From: Lethocerus indicus
Lineage: Eukaryota; Arthropoda; Insecta; Hemiptera; Belostomatidae
Assembly (NCBI GenBank): GCA_019843655.1
Contig: JACDQD010000006.1
Span: forward strand, 7,990,034 to 8,054,033
Length of the DNA: 64,000 nucleotides
Reading direction: 5' to 3'
Under the pieces are notes generated by a model. That model did no database searches. It was not told the origin of the DNA and saw nothing but the letters and a program-made list of their open reading frames with translations. Shown in pieces: positions 38,180 through 49,800 of the stretch; position 1 is the first letter of the stretch; every line of letters starts with the position of its first letter. The translations under genes and the position numbers were made by a program.

Positions 38180-39770
38180 GTTCCAGGCAATTACGTCAAC
38201 GGTGAGACGGGGCCGAGAACGGGATTGCACAAGTGGCAGTTTACCCAATTTCCAAACTAATGTATTACATAATCGGTGTCGGAGAGGGTTGCGGCCTGAT
38301 GGTTATTCATTGACAAGCGAGTACATAAATAATCAGCCTACTTATTCGGCAAACAACGCTTCTGAGATTTTGGGAAGAAAACTGGTGATTTGCCAGGCAA
38401 ATAAGTAAAAACTTCGGCCAGGTATTCTTTAATTGATATTATACAGCGATATGATTTAAATGAAATAAGTGATGCATTTACGCTCAGAACTGGAGTGGCG
38501 TACATGTCCAGAAATCATAATAGTAACAACTCAAGAAATATACCTTTAAAATATTTTAAAATTCAGGATAGTTACTTAAATACTTAGTCGGAATACAATC
38601 ACATCAACGGGTGTGTCTTTCATAATTAAATACTACAAATGTTACTGATCATGGCGACGGGTTTACGCAGTCGTACTAGTAATCTATTAATGTTTCTTAC
38701 CATATTTAGGTCGCTATGAAAGTTATATGTTATTAATTCTGGATAGTATTTTTAACATTTTATTTCGACATTTTTCCCTTATTATCGGAGAACTGTCCAA
38801 AACAAGGTCAATAGTATTGGAATATTACCGTGAATAAGTAATATTACTTTTACAAATGTTTAGTTTGCAAGCGACTAAAATAATATAAAAATAGATTATA
38901 TATAATCACAGGTTTGTGTGGAATCTATTTTAAATATTTATAGCTAACGTCAATTCTCGAAATGTGATTTCGGCGGGGAGGGGTTGCCGTGAAACGAGAG
39001 AAGGGATACACAATCTTCGGGGATATCCTGCTGAGTTTTATTTAACGAGCGATCATAAACTCGGAGATCTGACGAGGGTTAGATTTCGTGGCCGGTAGTG
39101 ATTCAGGTGTAACCGTACACTGTCGTATTTGAGACGGCATTGAGCGTCGAGCGACCTCTTTTCCTCAGTTTCGTCGGGCTGCATTTCATTCTTGAAAGTG
39201 GCAGCGGCACAGGCGGGCAGATATTTAGTACGATCCTTATTTCGTATGGATCGAGAGCGATTTGCTAGATTCTTGAAATCGTGTCACCTGAACTCACTTT
39301 TTGTTTCGGTCGTATACATTTCGTTTACAAATCTTGGAATCCATTGTCCCGTGAAGGAGGCCGTAAAAAAGAAACGGAGTTTCGGCAACCCTCCCCGCCG
39401 CCGCGCCGCATTTATCTCGGATAATGCATTTCAAGTTTTGGCCCCGCCAAACGGAATAATTTATCTGGTCCCGAAAACTTGGTTGTTTACAGCATTAGAG
39501 ACTGTCCTGTGACATGACACACATGTGTCCTGACCGAATAAATCGTTTCGACCGACAGATGACGGTTTTTTTACCAATAAACTGGTATTGATAGCGCTCT
39601 TTTGTAATTTAATCATGGCGTACAAATAATATTCTGTTAATGTAAATTTAAAACTGAAAGTAATTACGATTATAAGCAATGTATAAGAAGATTTACTTCA
39701 GTGTATATTCTTACATACAAGCAAATATATAAATCGTTTCATTATTCAAATAAAGCAATTACAGGATTAA
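38180..39770. other. Gene-poor stretch with a GC-richer patch
   Basis: A patch at about 39060-39470 is GC-richer and open in one frame for 106 codons (39192-39512), without a known domain. Otherwise nothing is recognised. Confidence 0.4.
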
Positions 39771-39771
39771 A

Positions 39772-39862
39772 TTTTTTTTTGTACAATCAACTATTACTAG
39801 TTATAGGTACAAACAACCGCCATTGTACCTATAACTAGTAATAGCTGATTGTACAAAAAAAA
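39772..39862. repeat. Short-loop palindrome made of retrotransposon 3'-tail sequence
   Basis: Left arm TTTTTTTTGTACAATCA.CTATTACTAG (to about 39812) is the near-exact reverse complement of the right arm CTAGTAATAG.TGATTGTACAAAAAAAA (from 39823). The loop is about 10 nt. The right arm, AACCGCCATTGTACCTATAA then oligo-A and AATAAAG, matches the 3' tail of the retrotransposon copy at 33302-33360. It looks like two element ends facing each other. Confidence 0.75.
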
Positions 39863-42800
39863 TAAAGATAAAAAATAAATATTTTTAAAATAATTTAATA
39901 CTCATCCTTCACTAAATCTCTATTTTTTCCAATATATTAAATCGACATTTTAAAAATGTATGAGGCCCATTTGTATATAAGTTAGGTAGGCCCCGAAATT
40001 ATTACTCCTTCCTTCTTCTCAATATGATATACGGAGGAGGATAAATAAAGGATAAAAAATTGTTTATGTTCAATCGAGTATTGTACATTTTAAATACCGC
40101 TTTTTAAGCTATACACAAATAGTTGCACGTCTCTTTTCTGGTTGATATTGGTGCAGGGTTCTGTAAAAAGAATTTGGTAAAGAATCAGGCCAATTGGAAT
40201 GGCTAAACAGACCATAGTCTGTTCCAAAAAAAACATGTTTTCTTCACTCATAGAATACAGTTTTAAATTTGGAAATTATTTCATTCATCCTTATACTAAT
40301 GGTTCAATTTTCTTCCTGTACCGAATACAAATTATTGCAATTGAAAGTACCCTCGAATATTTCGGTCGCAAACAATTTAGGTATGCCTGCCTGGCATTAC
40401 GCGGCGTTGTCGAAGGATTGCATAATCACAGCGCCGTGCAAATATCAACTCTCAAGCTTCGGGACAAATTTTAATGCATTTTAAATAATTCATGATTTTG
40501 AAGGGTGCGCTCTTTCGTATGGACGAAAATTAATGGGACAACGGCTTTCGGGGATTTGTACTAATAATAGTTTTTGAAACTATTCTTACAATTATATTCG
40601 ACACTCCCGCCTGTCTCTGGTGTAGATCAAACAGACTTCCCGGACGATCTGACTTTAGATTGGCCAAGTGTTGACACATTTTTATTAGAATTTGATTACT
40701 TATTTACTTGTTTAAAATGCTCAAAAATGTATGCGAAGAAACCTTTATATTATTTAGTTCACGCATATCGGCAAAATGGTGCGGAATAAATATAGGCGGA
40801 AAAAAAGGAAAACTAGAAAGTCTAGTCCATTCCATTAAATGAAATAATTGTAAACAGTATTATTTTTCTAAAACACTCAAATTTCAATAAAATTACCACC
40901 CAGTGGTAAATTAATTATTAAATAAATAGACAATGCCGAAGGTAAATAGTCCTCTTTTAGATTGAAATTTACTTTTAATGATAAATAATTGATTTACGTT
41001 TAGTTACGCTGGTCTAATTTATTCTAGTTTGTAAATAAATTTAAATTATAGACAGCTAGTGAAATAAGGAAATACTGGATCTTGAAATACAATTTCATCG
41101 CCTCATTTTAGTTCATCACCTACTGAAGTTGGCGGGCAGCTGAAACCGTACCAGGAAAAGGCCAAACCACTCATGTTCTTCCACGCACTTGGTATTCCAA
41201 AACCTCGCAGAGTATCAAAGCACCAGGTATTCTAGATTAGTGCATTTACAATAGAGTGATCATTGAGGCCTCTTCTGTCTTCAACGTTCAGCGAGCAGTC
41301 CCGCATCACATGATCGCATTCTTTTTTAAAAAATTCGGTCCCACAGATCCAATATTGGTACCTGCTTCAATCCGCACTAATAGCTGTAAAACCGTACTCC
41401 GTACCGTTTTTTTCCTGTCTCGTTTTAACTCCAATAATTATTTATACTCAACAGTCAACATTATCACCTGAAATTAGCGGGCAGGACCTTGAGCGCCGTT
41501 ATGAACCACATTTTAATGAACCCCCCCCCACCCCAAAATACCACGTATTTGTATACGTCCCACGTATTCGATTAACGTGTTGTCGTTGAATTCGTAAAAA
41601 GGGATACATAAAACCAGAGAAGTTGGTTACATAAGGTTGTCGTATTGAACCAGTTCTCATGATCCGATTTTCATTTTCAATAGGCCTATTTGACGTTAGT
41701 TTCGCTGTAATTGTCCTCATTTCATTTTTTGACTTTTGCTTTTAAAATTGGTCCGTTCCAAATTGATTAGTTTCACGAGGTTGTTGGGGACTGGTCATTC
41801 GATTTAATCACCGAGCGACTGTGTTCAAAGTTGACGGAACTCTGATAGCTAATGTTTGGTATTTACGAGGAAACTGTTAGTAATTCCCGCAAGAAATTAG
41901 TGTAATAAGAGAGAATGAGTGAATGAGAGAATAAAATATATTTCCTGGTGGCTATCAGTTTCAAATTCAGCGTCTTCTAAAATCAGTCAACGCGAATGAA
42001 TGTTCCAGAATAGGTCTATTGTAAGAAATAATGATAAAATAGTAGCAATTTAGACCTATTACAATTAAATATCATAGTACAAGATTTAGATCAGTAGGTC
42101 AACATAAAGCAATTCTTATTATTATTACGACTGGAGAGGAAGAACGGAGTTTTCTGATATCTGCCTATACAGCTCAATTTATTTTTATTATTTGCTTTAG
42201 CTTTTATTTATTTGGAGACAACTTTTAGATTATTCCAGTTACTAGGGAACAGATTCAAACGACTAATTCCAGTTGGGAAGAGTTCTGAGTATGCCTAAAA
42301 AAATCACCTCGGAACTCGAAGTAAAATCGAATTTAAGCGGGCGGAGGCCGCTGGGGGCCGACCGATATTGGTTTAAACATTATTTTAAGTGCTGTTAGAT
42401 TCGTAAGGGAGGTGCATATTTGATGCGGGGCGTGTGACACTGCTGAAAGCGATGACTATGAATCAAGGTGACCCGCCGGGGAGGAGCCCACATCTGAAAT
42501 TGTAATGCACCCTCTTCGCATTTAAAATAGTAATCATCATCTTTAAATATCTTCCGGATAGGCATGATCCGAAGTTGGTGAAATTACCTAGAAACTAATA
42601 CTACAAAACAGTCATCGTAATAATCCGGAACTCCAACTCTAACTAGGAAAACCCCAGCGGTGGAAAAACTTACGGTGGAAATATACTTTACAAAACTTGA
42701 TTAGAAGTGACGGTTCCATATATAATCACTCGTCAGGTCATATATAAATTATCGACAAATAGATTTAAATCGCTATTTATAAACCGTTAATTAGAAATAA

Positions 42801-44495
42801 AAATCGGCTATTAAATATTTTCAGGATTAACTTCATTTGTGTCCCCGTAAACGTGTCATCGGTTTTCTACATTTTATTTTCGCATTCTGGTTACTTACAT
42901 ACATCATTTTTACCTCTACTAATATGAAACATATAGCAGCTGCAGTGAAATTTTATTTATTAACATTATTGAAATCGACCGGAAAATATTTTCTTTTAAT
43001 TTTTACGTCCATATTTTCCAGAAGGCGAACATTCATTAAAATTATGAGTTGTCGATATGCCATTTTCAATTCAAAAACCTTCCTCGAGCCTATTCAGTGC
43101 TTAAAATTTTACGTAATGACCCAAAAGAAAGACTTGCAAATACCTCGTTAACATAATGGACAGGTTTCACCTAGGTACACGAGAAGTGTAACATTTGAAT
43201 ATTTTATGGGTATGCCAGTTGGGTCAGACTGGGTCAGACGGGTATCCGAAAATTCGGATAATTTTCGTACGATTTTACTTTATAATAGACGGTACGGGTA
43301 TTTGACTTTCGATACAAAAGAAAGCGCGTTTCTGGACGTATGAGAGAGACAGATATCATTGATGGACCACTTTTTTGGAATCGGGCAGTAAAATACAGTT
43401 CGAAAACGTCTTACACTGAATATAATTATCATCATCACGTCTTCGGCACGAAAACTCGACTCGATCGATCATAGTAAACTCGCAAACTTTGACTGGGGAG
43501 AGTAAACAAGTACTGGGAAATAATTGACCAAATAAATACTTTTATTTATTTGTAAAGGACAAATAATCATGATATGTTTAATCCAGAGTGGTGTGCGTAA
43601 TGTTCCTGCAATTGCAAACTTTGCAATCATCTGGCTGGCATGAGTAAAACTGACTTTAAAAATTATGTTTTAAAATTTAAGAGTTAAAAGTTATGAGTCG
43701 TATTGGTTTTCATTTTTGTATAATACATTTTTTGCAAAAAGGGTTTTTCATTTTATCACTTCAATTGCATAATAATTATTGAACAGTCCTCAGAAGCTTG
43801 CAGGATGATGACTCCTAATTAACTGTGGAGTTTATTTTTCCAAGTTTCTCTCGTAATGCTGACCGACTCTTCACCGTACTTCCCATTCTGTTCCCGACAA
43901 ATTGTCATTTCAATTTCTCGGAAAATATCATTTACAAGCCGTAAAAAAGGGACAGCGTATGTATTCCAATTCGGCAGTGGATACCAATATCTCAGGGGAG
44001 CGTTTAAGTTCGGCTTCAACCGGAGTAAAATTGAAAGCCATCTGTCGGATTAATGCTGTCGGTGGCGGCTGAAAGATTTGGGGCCGGTCGCGCATCGTTT
44101 AAACATGAGACAGTGTCTGGGAGAGAGGACGAGCAGCTGACTGGATGAGGGTCCAATTGGGGGAACGCGCCGAATTTACCCCGGATTAAATCTTAACCTT
44201 TCGGGATCGCCAATTGAGAATAGGCCCTAGCGGCACAGATACTGAAATATTCGGACACCAAGAAAGTTCTCCTTCAACGAGCCAGTATTTATTTTCTAAT
44301 CTTCCTTTCTGTTAACACGGTATTTTGACAAAATCAAATAAAAGACGAATAGAAAGATATACTTATGAATATGTATATTCATAAATCTTAGGTTATCCTA
44401 ATAATCCATCCAATAAATCCTATTAGTTTGTATGGACTTGACAAACAGAAAACAGATAAAAACCGTTATTATATTATATTTATTATCGCTAATTA
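39863..44495. other. Gene-poor stretch, no gene recognised
   Basis: AT-rich intergenic DNA before the 3' end of the NWD gene, GC-richer at about 44060-44230. A 16-mer (ATTTAAATCGCTATTT) near 42764 recurs inverted near 35856. No exon, RNA gene or mobile element could be supported. Confidence 0.4.
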
Positions 44496-44497
44496 CA

Positions 44498-44515
44498 TTT
44501 ATTAAACATTTTATT
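44498..44515 (-). promoter_or_regulatory. Polyadenylation signals of the NWD gene
   Basis: Minus-strand AATAAA hexamers at 44515-44510 and 44503-44498 begin 25 to 37 nt after the stop codon, implying a very short 3' UTR. A further one is at 44484-44479. Confidence 0.5.
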
Positions 44516-44539
44516 TAACATAATCTTTGCCATTGTAAT

Positions 44540-46807
44540 CTATTCGTCCAGTTCCTCTTTGCCAGATTCATTTCCGACTACGGAGTCATAGAGCTTAATG
44601 CAGACCTGTACAATGCTCCCCGCTGCTCGGAACTTCTTCCCGGCTCGAACTTTCTCGATCTTCCTTTTCCACTGCAAATATGGTTCAAAATAAATGTTAA
44701 TGATCGCAACAGTATACTAATTGAAGTTAGTTTGTGGACTCGTTTAAAATGATCACCTCTTCGTCTCTAGATGGGAGGTTTGTAAGGAACTCTTTCATCT
44801 CGGGTTTGTTGTGATCGGCGATTGCGAGGACTGCCAGGCTCCCGTCGACTGTGCCGAGGACCACGCACTTTCCGTCCTCCGTGCTTTCCACTGCGCTTAG
44901 TTCGGCCTGAACACGGAAATTGGCCAACATTTCAGCGTCGCTTGTCCTGTAAGTTATAATTGACAAGAATCACTTACTTGTTCCTAATTCAATGTAATCA
45001 TTAAGAAAACTGAAGGTTAACAATCGCATGAAGAGGATACATGCAGTTCATGTTAAGGTACCTTTTTATTTATTGTAAAATGAACCTTTATGGTACTGTT
45101 GTAGACTGTATTGTGGCCGATAAAGAAGCCTACAGCAGACTACAGACCGTGGAGATCACTAGGCCAACTGGGGTTTTCCGCCGTGAATTAGGATGAGGAT
45201 TGAGGCGAGAGTTAAACTTTAGGAACCGGGATTTTATAAATTCGTCAACTGTTGGTATGTTGAGGTTCTGGTGTATGCCGTGAATAGAAACATGCCGGGG
45301 AACATTAAGGATGGTACGAAGGACTTTCGATTGGAATCTCCGGATGGTTCCCCATAGTTCAACTAGCCGTATGTCCACGTCGATTTCAATATGCCTTTGT
45401 AAATTACGAGTTTAATTCATACAATAGTGTCAAATGATAGTTACTCTTTCACGAAAAATGATTTAGAATTTCTTTACAGTTCACAGGAGAATTTTTCGCA
45501 GTTATCGAGGAATTCGAAATATTTTCGTAACTTGTAGGAGAAACGATTCGTAGCTCCTAAAAAAGATGTTTCGACTATAAGTGAAGTAACCTAACCTTCG
45601 AATTAACACAAGTGATGGCAAGCGTTTTAATGTGACAGAACGAATTCCCAAGGCCTGAAACTTGACTGGAGGCCGCACTCCTCGGTTTACCGAGGAGAAC
45701 ATGAAAAATAGATTATGCATCATTTTTTAGTATTTTGAACTTTATATTACTTAGTTACTACTAGCTTACTACAATCGAATTACAGCTCTTTAATCAACGT
45801 AGCGATAGTTAAATTGAAACATAAATTTGAAAATTCCAATGCGAAAATGAAAAATCCCACCTGAAGACTCGAACTGTTTTCCTGCCGCTATGATAGTACA
45901 GGACGTATTCGTCCGTTTTATTGAACATACACAGGACGGAAAATACACCCTCTGCCACTCGTGGAATGAACGTCCTCACTGTTGTACCCTTCTTCAACTC
46001 GACCAGTTCTAGTCCACCTCTGAACACATTTATCTAATTATTTTCTTATATTTTTATATATTTTCTAAATAATATTATTGTACCAAGTGAATCATAGATC
46101 GAATAAAAAAGTATTGGGAATATTTATAGTCATTTTATCTTCTGTATATTGCTTGTTTTGTCCTGTTAAAATCAGTCAATGTCTTTTGGATTACAGTGAG
46201 TCATGGTTACGCCTGCCAGATCACTCTATTGGACAAACTACTGGGACCGGGACGGTATTGTTGTGACTGGAGCGGTGTCGGAAGTGAGGGCGACTCAATT
46301 GCAGCTATTCGATATTACGAGTAAGTACATAATAAATAGACGAAAAGCAACATGCCGTGTAGGAGCGTAGAGGCCGTATTTGCCGTCTTTAGTGCAGCTC
46401 CCTCCCCATTTCGGTACGGATCGGACGACCTTTTTGGTCTTGATGTCGAGTAGGGTGACTTTGTCGGCATCTACCAGACCCAGCTGGGTTGCCTTCTGGG
46501 GCATTGGAACTAGCAAGCTGACATCCTTCAATCAAACCGATTATAAGAGAGGTACCCAAAAGTAATCAACATTTTGAATTCATTTTATTTTGCTAAAAAA
46601 GAAACTTTAATTATTAATCTACTATATAATCACTAATATTATCAACAACTCTCTGCCACTTTTCCGGCATATTTTCGATTCCCCTCTTGAAGAACTCCTC
46701 AAGACCAAAATACATCTTATCAAGTTGTTGATTACTTTTGGGTACACCTAATATATACCATAATACCAGGTTAAAAATAAATACTACATCGTTGCCACAA
46801 TGACTAA

Positions 46808-46862
<55 letters not shown>

Positions 46863-49800
46863 GTTTGTATGCTTGTCTCGAGTGTTTTTATCTGTTTGCA
46901 TCAACTCTGTTGATGCTGGAAAGCATTGACGAGTTTTTCGTTTAGGATGAAAAAATACTTCAGTCCGAACTACACTCCTTTCACTCCTTTAGCTGGGAAA
47001 ATGTGACATATTCCAAATTTGTAAAACGACATAGTAGACAATTTTCACTTGTTACCTTGACGCCGGAAAATTTGAGGGCTATTTTGGAAACTGTCTGTCC
47101 CGTTTTGGCGTTTATAACATAGACCGATTCCCTGTGCTGTCCCTTGTCGGCGGCTAAGCATGCTATGTACTGACAGTCGCAGGTCACTACCACCTGTTTG
47201 AAACCGAGACCGGCTGTGTTCCTTACGGGATATTCAAAACTGTATTCTTTTTCGCCATCTAAAACGACAAAATAATTTTTCTCAAAAGAACGCAAGTTGC
47301 GGATTTTCCATCGTCTTAAATAGAAACTGTCGCGCGAAAATTGACATATATATTTGCTTATGGATCAATCAAATTTACGTTCCAAGAGCCTCGATTAGCC
47401 ACAACTTGATAATCCTTATCTGTAAATAACCTGGAAGGTTGCGAACAATGCCAGTAGCAGTTGTCCTGGGCGGTGGTTCTTGTCCCGCTACCATCGGTGG
47501 CTTCGACATGGCAAGAACTTTTTTTCCATCTTCCAGGAACAAGACCTGCTTTATTCCTTGTTGTTCTTCCTTGAAAATGACTTGCTCCGTTAAGCGACTC
47601 CAGATCAATAAATTTCCGGATTCAGCCGACACTATGTACCTCGATAACAGAGCGTAGAGCATTATTCTATTTTATATTCTGAGGACAGTACGGTGACATA
47701 ATACTTCGGATAGTTGGAGTTGTTAATCATGGCCAAATATGTTTATACCTACTTGCCGTCAGGTGTGATAATAGCATGGGTGACTATTGCTCCCAATGGA
47801 CTATCTGCAAGTTGTGTTAGTAAGTGTCCAATCTGTAAATCCCAAACCCCCACACAACTCCTAGTCACTGTTACTCCGATACCGGACTCTTGACTTATGC
47901 TTTGAATTAATCAAAGAAAAAATATGCGTACAGGAAAATGGTTACTTAAGCATTTCTGCATTGTAAAATAAGTTTTGAAGTAAAAAAATACTGATCTAAG
48001 AAAGTGTTCAGTTATTTTCAGAAATCACATACTCTTTTCTCATTTACTCACCTTATTGAATCTATCTGCAACTCGTGTCTGTCAATAACATGAACCTGCT
48101 CAAATATATTGTTTATGTTCCACACCTTTACTGATCTATCGATTGATGAAGTTATTACCTATACAGTAAAGCGATAAATGTTAATTTAATGCCGTAGTTT
48201 TCTCGGCCTTCTGTCTCCAGTCTACTGACTAAGTTCGTAACAAATATTGTTCAATCAAATTGTAGTTTATTATAAGTAATACATACCGAATTCCAGTTAC
48301 CAATTGTCAGAGGCTCTAAAGAAATAATTCTTCCAAAATGAGCATCTAAGACCTTTGTCAATTCAGATGTTTCCATATTCCAAACGTATAAGTTCTTCCT
48401 TTAATTGTTTTCAAATGAGTAATTACATTAATTAAACTTCTTATTTTGATAACATATTACTAAAAAATATTTTAGTTGTATACAGTAACAAAGCTGTATA
48501 AACAAAATACTACACCTTACACCAGCAACAGCATAGTCTCCATTTGCTGATACCATAAATGAATTAGACACCAAAACCCTAGTTGATATATTTCTTATTC
48601 CATGAGGTAAGGCGAGGTATTTATTTTGTGTAGGATCTCTTGTGCTCCAAATTACAAAACCGTTTGCAGTTGTTCCAAGTAATGATTTTTCAAGTTTGTC
48701 GAGCTTTAGCTGCAGCAGGCTTTCAATTTTATCATTAACTGTAGACATAAATGCATAAGTTAGATGATGGTGCTATGTTGGAGAATCTTAATGAAAGTAT
48801 TGAACATATTCTTTAAGCATAATTTAGTTAAAAGTAATCAGTATTTGAATTTATTATCAATGCAATACTAGACGTAAGTACTTACAAGGGGAATCTAGGA
48901 CAGCAACCTTTTCCCATTTTGTGGCACCCTGAGGTGCACTGAATTGGCACACTGTGAAACATCCTTCATCAGGACAGCAATAGATAGTATGTTTGTCTTT
49001 AGTAAGAACCATTGCACTAAAAAGTATACGATCTTTTAGAATAGAATGGATTCATTGTTGAATGCAATTTACTTTAAATGAACAGAATTTAACAGACCTA
49101 TGGAAATATAGTGGCTCTAATTCCTCATCTGGCCTCTTGGTTCTGATTAATACTCTCGGTTCATCCAAATTTCCACTCCAGAATAATAGATCATACTCCT
49201 CTAAACTACTGTAATGAATGGAAAGTAGAGGCCATTCCCCTTGGTCCTCTGGACTAGAAAATCTACAACATTTATTGTTAGAATAATAAAATGAGTAGGT
49301 ACTGTAATGTTTTATAGAATTTTTTTATTCTACGGTCGACTGGAGAAATATATTTAATTTTTAAGAGTAACGTACACTCCGTATTCTTCATCAGATTAGA
49401 TATAATGAATTTTTCCCTAGTGCAGGGGTCGGTGTACTCCCCGACCCAAAAGCTACTTTTATTAATCGTCAACTAACATAAAAATAAAAAATATCCACGC
49501 GAACGACCGTTTGCCGGCCCCAGGCCTAATGCTGTGTGGATTTTTGAACTTTCTGTAAAAGTATGCTAAAACTCACCTGTGTTGCAATTGTCCTCTCATA
49601 TCGTAGGAAAACCAGTTTCCTGATCCATGAATAAACAAGTGCGCATTCAGTAAACAAAGGCCAGTGACATTTTCTCCTTCAGGCAGGGGATTATCAATTA
49701 TTACATACTCACTGGACAGGGTATTGAGCAGAACTGTCTGAAATTTGTTTTCATTATTAACTTGGTAATTATATATAATAGTTCTTATTACGTACAATAA

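Noticed and set aside
37814..38408. Long open frames on both strands rich in Arg-Glu or Ser-Leu
   Set aside because: They are translations of the (TC)n microsatellite and its CCCTCT extension, not protein-coding.
39192..39512. 106-codon open frame
   Set aside because: Not recognisable as any family. It lies in a GC-richer patch without promoter or splice signals I could defend.
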